Part shown: in pieces, positions 18,660 through 27,590 of the stretch
Numbering within the stretch: position 1 is the stretch's first letter
Layout of the letters: the number at the start of each line of letters is the position of its first letter
NCBI RefSeq assembly: GCF_024159265.1
Contig: NZ_JAMYWY010000001.1
Location: forward strand, 1,364,001 to 1,428,000
Source: Paenibacillus sp. 1781tsa1
GTDB lineage: Bacteria; Bacillota; Bacilli; Paenibacillales; Paenibacillaceae
Direction: 5' to 3'
Length of the DNA stretch: 64,000 nt
Notes under the pieces: generated by a model
Databases searched by the model: none
What the model saw: the letters and a program-made list of their open reading frames with translations, nothing else
Told to the model about the DNA's origin: nothing
Program-made: the position numbers and the translations under genes

Positions 18660-20960
18660 TTATCCAATACACTCCTCGTCATCATCATCCGGGGAATCGG
18701 CGGAGCCGTTGGGACGGTGCATTTTACGGTATTGCCCTGGGGTATAACCCGTTTCTTTTTTGAATTTGCGGATGAAGTTTGGTGTGTCCAGATAACCGAC
18801 GCGGGTGATGATATCTTTTAGCGGATCGGTTGTATGCAGCAGCAGCCGTATGACCTCATCCACCCGTTTCTGCCAGATATATTGGGTGAAATTCATGCCG
18901 ATCTTTTCTTTGAAAGAACGACTGAAATAGGATGAAGAGATCGTAAATTTCGATGAAATCGTACCTAGACTGAGGTCATAATCCGAGAAATTGGCATCAA
19001 TATAAGCAACGATTTCATCCATCAGAGAGCTTTCTTCCGTCTCGCTCTTCGCCTCGACATGGGCGCAGATTTCGGCGGCAAGACCTGTAAGTTTTTTCTC
19101 CAGATCCTCCAGTGAGTCATAGGAAGTGATCCTTGGAAGTTGATCAACCACATGATGGATTCCAAGCTCCGAGGCGGTTTTGAGCATTGTATTCAGAATA
19201 TCAAAGCAGATGCAACGCAGCAGCGGTACAGATGGCATTTCGGATTTCAGGGTATTCAACGCGGTTGATACCATCTGAACCGCCACATCATAGCTGCCTT
19301 GTTTTAAGCTCTGAACCAGCTTTAATAACACATCCTTAGGGACCCAGAAGGAAGAATCCTGTACAGCGGAACCGGAAAGGTCGTTAAAGTATGTACTGCT
19401 ACCCTGTCCGTGCAGCATCGATGCTTCCAGAGCGGTGGATGCCTCGATGTAGGACTGATTCAGCTGTTTAGGATAAGTGTATCTATTGCCTATCCCGATT
19501 GCGGGCGCGACCCCGGTGTGTTCTACTACCATCCATTGCAGTTTTTTAACAATGGGCTCTATACGGGCATCGAGGCTACCTTCATGCCCAATTTCGGCAT
19601 TGAATCCCACGATAAGGGCCAATTGGTCTGCCTGTGGCAGCTCCACGCCGTAAGCATATGCAGACAACTCTGGCAGCTCCACATCGTTCATCAGCTGCAT
19701 GACAGTTGGTTGCTCTTGGTTATCACCGATACGAAAAGCATGCATCTCCCAGCCCATGATCATGACAAAATAATGGGATCGGTTGAAGCGTATGCCAAGC
19801 TTATCCGTAAACTCAGCGGGGAAATCTCCGGTGTGACCGTGCTTCAGCAACATAAGTAAAATATGATTGCGCGCATAGGGCTCCTGAAGATCTACACGCT
19901 GACTATAATCATGCAGTGTTTTCTTGATCCATTCCAGCTCGTTGGTGGTTGAGGACGTATCCGGATCATTCTTCAACCGGATGAACTCCATTAAGTCTGA
20001 AATGGGATGGTATTGTCTTCGTGCCAACATGATGGCAAGGATCGTACCCATCGTCACCACAAAGGAGAATACAAGGATAATAAAGGTCCGAATATGCACA
20101 ATTCGGCTGAAAAACTGGTTGCTTGGCATAGCGGTGACATAAGTCCAACCCGCATCCGATTTAACGGATACAACCGAGTGGGGTTCTTGATTTAAGGAGA
20201 TGCTGTGCGTTCCCGGTTCAAGTGCAAACAGAGCGTTGACTTCCTGTTCGGATATGATTTCTCCTTTGTAATTGGCTGCCAGTACTTGCCCGTAATTATC
20301 GAAAATATAAGTCATCCCGTGATAGTCGCTGAGGATCGAATCAATTAAGCCCGTCAGATTGGACTCGTGAATCAGGTACATGACGGTTCCATGGGCGGGC
20401 GTATTATTAGGTGCAATCGGTACAAGGTAGGCCAGCATGGAATTGGGGATTCGGGTTCCTTGGACGACCTGCTCGGCTGGTCGTATCGTGGGAAACGGGA
20501 CGTTATTCAAATCCCGGATCATGTCTGCTTGGTTCCAGGTATTAAATTTGTAGCGGCCAGTGAATACATTCAGATTCTCAGAGCCTTGAGAAGAATAGAT
20601 ATTATCATCTCCGCGGAAGAACAGGAATAACTCATCGATAATGGAACTGGTGGCTTTGTATTTGACCAATGCGCCAATGGATTCTCGGCTATAGTACGGA
20701 TGGTGGGTCCAATACCGCGTTAACTGCTCATCATAGGCGATGCGAAACGCGATGTCCTGTAGTTCCTTCATGCGATCATCAATGACCGTTTTGGCTTGAG
20801 TGAGCTGATTAACATTGGTCTGTTCAATCTCTGAACGGAGCGTGTTCACAGCATTGTGATAAATAATGATGGTTAATATAACAAGAGGGATAAGGAAGAT
20901 GGAGATATAGGATAGTGTGTACTTAAGCAGAAGCTTGGACTTGAAGTGATTCCATTTCAT
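18660..20960 (-). CDS. AraC-family membrane sensor-regulator (YtdP/YesS-like)
   Basis: 766 residues. A TM segment near residues 12-34 and a second around 285-310 flank an extracellular Cache-like sensor domain (~35-285). The cytoplasmic part ends in a double-HTH AraC domain (~640-750, DLSLGTISSKFTISSSYFSRSFKEKIGMNFTQYI...PLKDIITRVGYLDTPNFIRKFKKETGYTPGQYRK). Such one-component sensors in Bacillus and Paenibacillus detect oligosaccharides outside the cell and switch on the adjacent LplABC-type importer. Convergent with the fucosidase/GH18 locus, it is its most likely activator. Confidence 0.92.
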   Translation of the reverse strand: MKWNHFKSKLLLKYTLSYISIFLIPLVILTIIIYHNAVNTLRSEIEQTNVNQLTQAKTVIDDRMKELQDIAFRIAYDEQLTRYWTHHPYYSRESIGALVKYKATSSIIDELFLFFRGDDNIYSSQGSENLNVFTGRYKFNTWNQADMIRDLNNVPFPTIRPAEQVVQGTRIPNSMLAYLVPIAPNNTPAHGTVMYLIHESNLTGLIDSILSDYHGMTYIFDNYGQVLAANYKGEIISEQEVNALFALEPGTHSISLNQEPHSVVSVKSDAGWTYVTAMPSNQFFSRIVHIRTFIILVFSFVVTMGTILAIMLARRQYHPISDLMEFIRLKNDPDTSSTTNELEWIKKTLHDYSQRVDLQEPYARNHILLMLLKHGHTGDFPAEFTDKLGIRFNRSHYFVMIMGWEMHAFRIGDNQEQPTVMQLMNDVELPELSAYAYGVELPQADQLALIVGFNAEIGHEGSLDARIEPIVKKLQWMVVEHTGVAPAIGIGNRYTYPKQLNQSYIEASTALEASMLHGQGSSTYFNDLSGSAVQDSSFWVPKDVLLKLVQSLKQGSYDVAVQMVSTALNTLKSEMPSVPLLRCICFDILNTMLKTASELGIHHVVDQLPRITSYDSLEDLEKKLTGLAAEICAHVEAKSETEESSLMDEIVAYIDANFSDYDLSLGTISSKFTISSSYFSRSFKEKIGMNFTQYIWQKRVDEVIRLLLHTTDPLKDIITRVGYLDTPNFIRKFKKETGYTPGQYRKMHRPNGSADSPDDDDEECIG

Positions 20961-21146
20961 ATCTGCAACCTCCCGTTTTTCTTTCGTGCTGCAGCGATAG
21001 CGCTCTCATATGGGCAGTGAAGGTATTGCCGTGATGGGAGTGGCTGGGGTGTTCCTTCTAAAAATACTAGGAGAACTTCTCTAATAAAGCAATGGTTCTT
21101 TTATAAATTCCAGTGCAATCCGTAAGAAAGATATAGCTATAGCAAA

Positions 21147-21219
21147 ATCCCCTCAAAGTTAACTCATTTCCTTATGCTACCACATAAGGATTTGGTAAGA
21201 GTATCTACTTTAAGGGGAT
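21147..21219 (-). terminator. Large nested inverted repeat, probable terminator of the GH43 gene
   Basis: ATCCCCTCAAAGT (21147-21159) pairs with ACTTTAAGGGGAT (21207-21219) with one mismatch, and CCTTATG (21170-21176) pairs with CATAAGG (21183-21189) inside it. On the minus strand the outer stem is followed by ATTTTGC, so it may end the GH43 transcript before the sensor gene. A regulator site is an alternative. The 315-bp gap 20961-21275 holds nothing else. Confidence 0.5.
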
Positions 21220-21275
21220 AACTTTAGCTGATCATATATTATATTTTCTATTACTGAATATAGGAGTTAAAACGA

Positions 21276-22793
21276 TTATTCTTCCAGAGGTTCATAGTCA
21301 AACCAATCGAAACTTGCAGGTGTACACTCCTCCGATGGAGCATAAGCGTACATGGCTATCATCACACCTGTGAAACCACTCGCCACTTCGGTAGATAACA
21401 GATGTGTTTCTCCTGAACCCACTTCAATGGCATCGGATGAACCTTGCTGATAGAGGAACGTAAAGTGATTACGGTCAGCCTTGATTTGTAATACAACAGG
21501 CCCTTTGTCACAGTCAAGCACCTGTTCGGTTCGCAGGGAGCCGACGGTTCGCCGCAATACGATTCTCTTCTGACCGTCAATCCGAGTTACAGCCAAATCA
21601 TAATGATATTTATGATTCATAAATACCGTTAATCCAGCCTCCTCGCCACTTGCAATCGGCTCATAATATAGCTCGGTCGCCATATTGCATAAGAAATGGC
21701 TCAATCGACGCCCAATAAAGGCTGGATTTCTACCCTCATCAAGTGAAACCGAATGACCACGCAAGGTGAGCCGCCCTGGATTTTCTGTAAGCGTCCAACT
21801 ACCCGGAGCCGGGTTACGCAAGAAGATCCAGTTCAAGCCTAATGATGCTTCGTCAAAATCATCCCGGATAGCCTGAGGCGACCAAAGATGCTCAGCCAAC
21901 AAAGGCCCAGTCATCTCCTGCTCGATATGTCCATGCACACCGATCATTGGCCAACCGTTTTCCGTCCAAGTGACAGGTGCCAGGAACGTTTCGCGTCCCA
22001 GATGGTGCCGCATGGGATAACCTGCTGGACGAATGCCAAGAGATACGGCCCACCAGCTTCCATCCTGAATCTGGACAAGGTCTGCATGACCGGTTGCGTG
22101 GATGCTGGATTTCATGCTCCGATTGGACAGAATCGGATTATGAGGACATGGATCAAATGGTCCGTATGGCTCTGTACTTCGAGCAATGGTCTCCATATGA
22201 CCATACTCGGTTCCGCCTTCGGCGATCATCAGATAGTAGAGGCCGTTTATTTTATACATGTGGGGAGCTTCGGGGGCTGCTCCTCCGGTTCCGGTCCAGA
22301 TTAGTTGGCTATCTGTTAGTCTCGTTCCGTTCTTAAGGTCTATCTCGCACTGATAGATGCCCTCGCCCTCATTGCCGTTGCAGGCCGTTTGAAAATACAC
22401 ACGTCCATCTTCATCGAAGAGAAAAGAGGGATCAATGCCCCCCTGATCAACAAAAATCGGAGCAGACCATGGTCCCTCAGGCTTAGCACTACGTACATAA
22501 AAATTTCCACCGCCGCTGACATTGGTTGTTGTCATATAGAACCAGCCATCATGGTACCGGAGAGTAGGGGCATAAATGCCGCCAGAGCTGCCTGCGTTCG
22601 CTAAAGGGAGCTGCTCGGTTGTTGTGAGGACATGGCCGATCTGTCTCCAGTTCACAAGGTCCTTGCTATGGAAGATGGGTACACCAGGGAAATATTCAAA
22701 GGTACTGGTTACCAGATAATAGTTTTCATCTACACGGCAGATACTCGGATCTGGATAAAACCCCGGAATCACCGGATTGGTATATTTCATCAT
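21276..22793 (-). CDS. GH43 beta-xylosidase / alpha-L-arabinofuranosidase
   Basis: 505 residues. The N-terminal five-bladed propeller (~1-300) has the catalytic-type Asp15 in YPDPSICR, the GGIDPSFLF Asp, and Glu in PEAPHMYK. The C-terminal ~190 residues form the GH43_C2 concanavalin-like sandwich (FIGRRLSHFLCNMATELYYEP...). There is no signal peptide, so it acts on imported xylo- or arabino-oligosaccharides. Two consecutive ATGs are available with TAGGAGC upstream. It is divergent from an AraC regulator. Confidence 0.92.
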   Translation of the reverse strand: MMKYTNPVIPGFYPDPSICRVDENYYLVTSTFEYFPGVPIFHSKDLVNWRQIGHVLTTTEQLPLANAGSSGGIYAPTLRYHDGWFYMTTTNVSGGGNFYVRSAKPEGPWSAPIFVDQGGIDPSFLFDEDGRVYFQTACNGNEGEGIYQCEIDLKNGTRLTDSQLIWTGTGGAAPEAPHMYKINGLYYLMIAEGGTEYGHMETIARSTEPYGPFDPCPHNPILSNRSMKSSIHATGHADLVQIQDGSWWAVSLGIRPAGYPMRHHLGRETFLAPVTWTENGWPMIGVHGHIEQEMTGPLLAEHLWSPQAIRDDFDEASLGLNWIFLRNPAPGSWTLTENPGRLTLRGHSVSLDEGRNPAFIGRRLSHFLCNMATELYYEPIASGEEAGLTVFMNHKYHYDLAVTRIDGQKRIVLRRTVGSLRTEQVLDCDKGPVVLQIKADRNHFTFLYQQGSSDAIEVGSGETHLLSTEVASGFTGVMIAMYAYAPSEECTPASFDWFDYEPLEE

Positions 22794-22831
22794 TTATGCT
22801 CCTATTCATTTCGAGAGTTTAATATGGATCT

Positions 22832-22843
22832 GAACGTGAACGT
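22832..22843. promoter_or_regulatory. Direct repeat GAACGT-GAACGT, candidate AraC operator
   Basis: Two adjacent GAACGT words lie in the divergent 170-bp gap between the GH43 and the AraC gene. AraC-type proteins usually bind direct repeats. This is a weak call because the words are short. Confidence 0.25.
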
Positions 22844-22963
22844 ATGAAATGTATCCTTGCTACTAAGGGGAATTATATCGTCTTGAATCATTTCCAACCT
22901 TGATTTTTCGGTCCTCGAATAGCATGATATAGACATTCAACCCAACATGGTTTGCGGAGGGGA

Positions 22964-23833
22964 ATGCTTTTGAGTCATGCATATTTGAGATGGTTTACTT
23001 CAGATCAACAGTTTCCATTTTTCATTCAGTATGGTGGACACGACCAAGACATGGAGCTTCACAATCATGTGGACTTTACGGAACTTGTCATTGTTCTGAG
23101 TGGTCATGCAACCCATGTGGTAAACACCGAGGAGTTTTTTATTAAAAAGGGGAACGTATTTGTAATTAATGGCGACACCCATCACGCGTACAAAGACCCT
23201 CATGATTTTAGGATCTGTAACATTATGTTCAGTCCTGAGATGCTTGCTTCGGCTGGACCTGATCTGAGAAAATCTAACGGCTTCCAAGCGCTGTTTGTGT
23301 TGGAACCGTTTTATCGTAATATTCACTCTTTTCCGAGTAAACTCGCGTTATCCATTTCCAGTCTGGAGTATGTGGAATCACTGATCTCGTTCATGATTGA
23401 GGAGTATCAGAGTAAACAGCAAGGGTATCAGACGATGTTGATCTCACGTCTCACGGAGATGGTTGTTTATTTGTCGAGACAATATGATACGCAGGAGAAA
23501 GGGATTGAAGGTAATAATCTGATGCATCTGGCCAATGCCATTTCATTTATTGAAGATCATTATCTAGAGCCCCTGTCGTTGGAGGATATTGCGGGGAAGT
23601 CGAACATCTCCATAAGGCATCTGAATCGGATTTTTCGATCCTATTATCAGATGACCCCGATCTCTTATCTGCAGAAGCTGCGTCTGGAGAAGGCATGTCA
23701 TTTGTTGAAAAACGGGAATCTGTCCATCACGGAAATTTCGTATGAATGTGGATTTAACGACAGTAATTATTTCACCCGCCAGTTCAAGAAAGCCTTTGGC
23801 AAGTCTCCCAAAACATACAGGCAGAATCATTAA
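22964..23833 (+). CDS. AraC-family regulator with cupin sensor domain
   Basis: 289 residues from the ATG at 22964. GGAGGGG is very close to that ATG, so the in-frame TTG at 22970 could be the real start. The N-terminal cupin (~20-110: MELHNHVDFTELVIVLSGHATHVV...GDTHHAYKD) should bind a sugar. The C-terminal AraC double HTH (~185-285) is complete (LSLEDIAGKSNISIRHLNRIFRSYYQMTPISYLQ...NDSNYFTRQFKKAFGKSPKTYR). It is divergent from the GH43 gene and probably activates it in response to xylose or arabinose. Confidence 0.9.
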   Translation: MLLSHAYLRWFTSDQQFPFFIQYGGHDQDMELHNHVDFTELVIVLSGHATHVVNTEEFFIKKGNVFVINGDTHHAYKDPHDFRICNIMFSPEMLASAGPDLRKSNGFQALFVLEPFYRNIHSFPSKLALSISSLEYVESLISFMIEEYQSKQQGYQTMLISRLTEMVVYLSRQYDTQEKGIEGNNLMHLANAISFIEDHYLEPLSLEDIAGKSNISIRHLNRIFRSYYQMTPISYLQKLRLEKACHLLKNGNLSITEISYECGFNDSNYFTRQFKKAFGKSPKTYRQNH

Positions 23834-23914
23834 CACCCGAATGAATATGATGTGTGAGCGGGGAGAGGTGAACAGAAAGTCTGGGCCGAGATTCGCCAAT
23901 GTATAAATCAATCC

Positions 23915-23958
23915 AAAAAAAAACAAGCAGGACCATCCTACGAGGAGGTCCTGCTTTC
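23915..23958. terminator. Bidirectional terminator between AraC and YdeI-like genes
   Basis: AAGCAGGACC (23925-23934) pairs with GGTCCTGCTT (23947-23956); an A9-type run precedes it, giving a T-run on the minus strand. Confidence 0.85.
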
Positions 23959-23974
23959 GTATTTTCAAGGCCTT

Positions 23975-24544
23975 TTAATAATCCAGAAGCCGTCCGTGAT
24001 CATGCCACTGACCGTACATTTTATTCTCTTTGGTGTTGCTTATGAATTTATCCAATCTGCTCTGGAATAAGGCGGGCTGCTGTTTAACACTTTGAATCGT
24101 GTCAATCCTGACCTTCTGATACAGGGTAGGGAATGCCGTGAAATTCGCATAAACCTGCGGGTTCTCTTTCAACCTTTGTTCGATTACACCATCCATAATG
24201 AAAGCACTCGGGTCCATCACAGGTAGCGCTTTTCTGCCTTCGTCATGCATGAGGCCCAACTTTTCAAGACGACGGACGCGTTCCTTGTTCAATTCAGTCC
24301 ATGAGCTACGTTTGCTTCGGGGAGATATTCTCTGTGCTAATTGAGTCTCGGATATTTTCTTTTTGACCCCATCGATCCAGCCAAAGCACAGCGATTCCTC
24401 AACCACATCCAAATACAGCAGAGTATCCAGAGTGGGTTTCAAGCTAACCATGACCCAGCAAGATTTCTGGACTTTTCCATGCTCCTGCAACCAACTTCTC
24501 AATTCTTCCCTCGATGTCGCGGGGATACAATGTACATTTTCCAT
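23975..24544 (-). CDS. YdeI/OmpD-associated family protein
   Basis: 189 residues. The family signature LYLDVVEESLCFGWIDGVKKK (~residues 43-63) and the later helix WTELNKERVRRLEKLGLM are typical of the YdeI/OmdA family, small cytoplasmic proteins sometimes called bacteriocin-protection proteins. The molecular function is not established. It follows the DinB-like gene by 11 bp on the same strand, so the two are likely co-transcribed. Confidence 0.85.
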   Translation of the reverse strand: MENVHCIPATSREELRSWLQEHGKVQKSCWVMVSLKPTLDTLLYLDVVEESLCFGWIDGVKKKISETQLAQRISPRSKRSSWTELNKERVRRLEKLGLMHDEGRKALPVMDPSAFIMDGVIEQRLKENPQVYANFTAFPTLYQKVRIDTIQSVKQQPALFQSRLDKFISNTKENKMYGQWHDHGRLLDY

Positions 24545-24555
24545 CGCAGAGTTGT

Positions 24556-25065
24556 CTAGACTTGAGCCGGTTCTTGATACCAGAAGAGAGAATAGTCATT
24601 CATGATGGAGGCGTGCCCCAATTGACGCAGCATCGTAGACACATTGCCTCGGTGGTAGGTCCCGTGATTGACTAGATGGAATACCATTTCCGATAAGCTG
24701 GTTTCGCGGACGCCGGCAAATGGATTATCGAGCAGCACGGTTTGTTCCAGATTAGTTTGGCCTTGGAGCCATTCACTGGATTGTGCCGACAGATCGGCAA
24801 ACATTTGCATGTACTCATCTATTGAACCGTGAATTTCACCATTGAGAGGCATGCATGCTTGGAGTGCCTCGGGCATACCGGTGCCCGTTAACACCAGATA
24901 CCACATCTTATCCACTGCATAGATATGGCTGAGGGCATGGGCGATAGTTGGAAATGAACTGTTCACTTCCTGACTCAGCACAGAAGAGGGGAGTTCTTTG
25001 ATTCTGTTCAGGATGGTTTGATTAGCCCATGCGTTGTAGTTATACATTTGTTCCGGATGATTCAT
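24556..25065 (-). CDS. DinB-like four-helix metalloprotein
   Basis: 169 residues with the DinB/YfiT-like pattern: an N-terminal helix YNAWANQTILNRI, a metal-ligand His in ALSHIYAVDKMWY (~44-56) and HLVNHGTYHRGNVSTMLRQLG (~130-150) with two more His. This fold binds a divalent metal and includes bacillithiol- and mycothiol-dependent transferases. The substrate cannot be assigned. The ATG has AAAGGAGACG 8 bases upstream. Confidence 0.88.
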   Translation of the reverse strand: MNHPEQMYNYNAWANQTILNRIKELPSSVLSQEVNSSFPTIAHALSHIYAVDKMWYLVLTGTGMPEALQACMPLNGEIHGSIDEYMQMFADLSAQSSEWLQGQTNLEQTVLLDNPFAGVRETSLSEMVFHLVNHGTYHRGNVSTMLRQLGHASIMNDYSLFWYQEPAQV

Positions 25066-25147
25066 GAATGATCGTCTCCTTTAATTTGGCGAGGAATGTG
25101 GTTACTTCCTAAAATGATTATAAAAAAAGAAGTATGACAACAGCGTG

Positions 25148-26065
25148 TCATACTTCTTCATAGAGTTTAAGTGCGTCTCGAAGCTGTTCTTTCAGAATAC
25201 CTCGTAGTTCAATCGGTTCAAGCACCTCAGCGCCACTTCCCAAACTAAGCAGAAACGACCATAACCACTTGGCTTGTAACGGTTGATGAACCGAGATGCG
25301 CATCGTCATACTCCCATCCTCGTGAAATTGCTTATCTGCCTGTTGAAAATGATCCATGGCTTCCGCTAGCGCTTCCGGGTTCACTCGAAATACAACATCA
25401 CTTACCTGATCTTGCCATGATGGATCTGACACAACATTCTCTTGGGGAAGCTCAAGGTGGGGGTGAAAGTGTTCTGATGTCAGGGTCACATTCATCATCC
25501 GGGACAGTCGGAATTCGCGATAATCCTGCCGTGTCTGGCAAAATCCATAAACATACCAATTACGGTATTTGAAATGGAGTCTTACCGGTTCCAGATGGCG
25601 AGGGGTATGTTCATTTTTCGTATTGATGTAGTCAAAACGCACAACCTGATGTTCCGTAATACCCTTACGCAGATGAGGAAGTGCATCTGGCTCCGTTCGG
25701 CGAGTCTCCAGATCCACAGATAGACTTGAGGTCTGATGCTCCGGTCCAATCGTTTGCAGTCGTTCAATTGTGCCCTGTGCACGTGCATCCTCAAAGACCG
25801 TGGAGAGACTGCTAAGAACCGTAATCAGAGAATCGACATCATATGAACCAAGCAAGCTCTTATCCATTTTATATCCGTCCATCATGCCGTAGCCGCCCTT
25901 GAGTCCCTGATGGGAAATGACGGGGAAGCCGGCTGCACAGATCACATCAATATCCCGATAGATCGTTCTTGGGGATACCTGAAACTCTTCTGCCAAGGTG
26001 GAAGCAGACAGCACTTCGTGGTTCAGCAGTTTGTATATGATTGAGATTAATCGCTCCAATTTCAA
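25148..26065 (-). CDS. WYL-domain transcriptional regulator (YafY/YobV-like)
   Basis: 305 residues from the TTG at 26065, chosen because it has GGCGGGGAT upstream and gives the usual MKLERLISII start; the ATG at 26098 would add 11 residues without a ribosome site. The N-terminal HTH_11 (LSASTLAEEFQVSPRTIYRDIDVICAAGFPV) is followed by a WYL domain (~130-220, VRFDYINTKNEHTPRHLEPVRLHFKYRNWYVYGFC) and a C-terminal WCX region. WYL domains often bind nucleic-acid or nucleotide ligands. It lies upstream of, and in the same direction as, the DinB-like and YdeI-like genes. Confidence 0.9.
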   Translation of the reverse strand: MKLERLISIIYKLLNHEVLSASTLAEEFQVSPRTIYRDIDVICAAGFPVISHQGLKGGYGMMDGYKMDKSLLGSYDVDSLITVLSSLSTVFEDARAQGTIERLQTIGPEHQTSSLSVDLETRRTEPDALPHLRKGITEHQVVRFDYINTKNEHTPRHLEPVRLHFKYRNWYVYGFCQTRQDYREFRLSRMMNVTLTSEHFHPHLELPQENVVSDPSWQDQVSDVVFRVNPEALAEAMDHFQQADKQFHEDGSMTMRISVHQPLQAKWLWSFLLSLGSGAEVLEPIELRGILKEQLRDALKLYEEV

Positions 26066-26218
26066 GAAATATCCCCGCCCGTTATTCCATTTTGTCATTA
26101 CAGGCCTATATTATATCATGACATGATGAACCACATAGATGAATACAAAGGGTTCATAAAAGTCATATCATCCAGTGTGTTTATTCCAGCTTGGTTGAAT
26201 AAGTTCTTAGGCAAGATG

Positions 26219-26249
26219 AAAAAAAGAGTGCTGGATAGCACCCTTTTCG
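26219..26249 (-). terminator. Terminator of the ArsR-HTH regulator gene
   Basis: On the minus strand GGGTGCT-atcc-AGCACTC is followed by a run of seven T, 95 bp after the regulator stop. Confidence 0.8.
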
Positions 26250-26260
26250 AAGACACATAC

Positions 26261-26278
26261 TTGTTGTTGTTGTTGTTG
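26261..26278. repeat. (TTG)6 microsatellite
   Basis: Six perfect TTG units lie between the regulator stop and its terminator on the minus strand (CAA units in the transcript). Non-coding. Confidence 0.9.
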
Positions 26279-26343
26279 TATGGAACAGTTATTTAGCAGT
26301 TCGGTTGGGCTATTATTTCCAGCGCTTAGAGTAGAGTGGGGCT

Positions 26344-27261
26344 CTACTCTTCTTGCACGTTATAGAGAACCCGAGCGAGCAGATTCTGTCCGTAGTTACC
26401 AAAGTTTTTGCCAAAGATCGTTAAGCCCCGTTTGTTCAAAGGCCCATCCGTAACCGCAATGCGGAAGTGAATATCGCTTTTGTAATCCAGCCCAATCTGG
26501 TCCAGCGTCACGTCCGATATGCGGCATCCGTCGATATAGCTGCCTTCCTGCGTAATTCGGATCAGCTTCAGCATGCCGTATTGATTGAGATGGGGAGGCC
26601 ACCATTCCGGGTTGAAGGTACCGCGTGTATTGCCGAAATCGCCTGGACTCGTCCAGCAGCCAATCTCAATACCGTTAATGTAGAAATAAATATCCGAAGG
26701 GTAATTGTCGCAAAAACCAGGTGCCTCCGACCCCAGTTCCATGGATAGCTGAATTTCGCTAAACGACTGATTGGGCTTGAGATAGTTGGGAATGCGATAC
26801 TCCAAGTAACCTTCAGCCAGCCAGATCATCTCCGCATCAATTCGCAGTGGATCAGCAAAGTAACGCGGATCATCGAACTCTCCAACAATGCTGTCCCGGG
26901 TAGCGAGACCGCATGTAGGTGCAGCTTGATAATCGCTGTAATGGCCTACCTGGATTTCAACCTCGTAACGATTATTAATTTCCTGCGAACGCAGATCAAC
27001 CATCAATTTTTCCTCATTGAGATAACAAATCTTCTGAATGCCATGTTTGCCAACGGCGGTGTTGATTTCAATCAATCCGCTCTCCTCAAGCTTCTTGATA
27101 TGCATTGTGATAGCGCCATTGCTCAGCCCCAGTTTGGTTGCGAGATCATTGAGATTAAGACTTTGGTTCTTGGCCAGCAGCTCGATGATCTGAATCCGGA
27201 TTTCCGAACTGAGCGCTTTGAAAATATTCACACCCGACATCAGATCTTTAATATAAATCAT
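26344..27261 (-). CDS. ArsR-type winged-HTH regulator with large C-terminal sensor domain
   Basis: 305 residues from the ATG at 27261 (GGAAAGGAAAT upstream; the 315-residue version lacks a ribosome site). Residues ~8-85 form an ArsR-like winged HTH (NIFKALSSEIRIQIIELLAKNQSLNLNDLATKLGLSNGAITMHIKKLEESGLIEI). The remaining ~200 residues are a strand-rich, Trp- and Tyr-rich domain (AEMIWLAEGYLEYRIPNYL...FYINGIEIGCWTSPGDFGNTRGTFNPEWWPPHLNQYGMLKLI) resembling a carbohydrate-binding sandwich. It is three times the usual ArsR length. It is divergent from the arabinanase gene and probably represses or activates the arabinan locus on sensing arabino-oligosaccharides (inference). Confidence 0.8.
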   Translation of the reverse strand: MIYIKDLMSGVNIFKALSSEIRIQIIELLAKNQSLNLNDLATKLGLSNGAITMHIKKLEESGLIEINTAVGKHGIQKICYLNEEKLMVDLRSQEINNRYEVEIQVGHYSDYQAAPTCGLATRDSIVGEFDDPRYFADPLRIDAEMIWLAEGYLEYRIPNYLKPNQSFSEIQLSMELGSEAPGFCDNYPSDIYFYINGIEIGCWTSPGDFGNTRGTFNPEWWPPHLNQYGMLKLIRITQEGSYIDGCRISDVTLDQIGLDYKSDIHFRIAVTDGPLNKRGLTIFGKNFGNYGQNLLARVLYNVQEE

Positions 27262-27505
27262 AGGTGGATTTCCTTTCCCCGTTCTGAACAAAGTCTCTTT
27301 TTAATGCAGACATTTGCACATTTATATGTTTTATTTCAGATAATTATAAATCATTCCCTCATGGAAGGGAAGGGCAGAGAAATAGAAGCCAAAACCCTTC
27401 TGTATAGCGCAAATATGAAAATGTAATCTACTTTTTGTTTACTATTCCGGTTAAAATAAGTATTAATCAGTTCATATATATTTGAAATATACCATTGAAT
27501 TGTAA

Positions 27506-27519
27506 TGTAACCGCTTTTA
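27506..27519 (+). promoter_or_regulatory. cre-like site upstream of the arabinanase gene
   Basis: TGTAACCGCTTTTA matches the cre consensus at 13 of 14 positions. It lies in the 329-bp divergent gap 27262-27590, about 70 bp upstream of the arabinanase start. No other clear signal was found in that AT-rich gap. Confidence 0.5.
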
Positions 27520-27590
27520 TAATCCTATTATACCTAAATTGATTCAATACATCATGAACCAAATTAACCATTTGAAAGGTGGAGTTAGGT

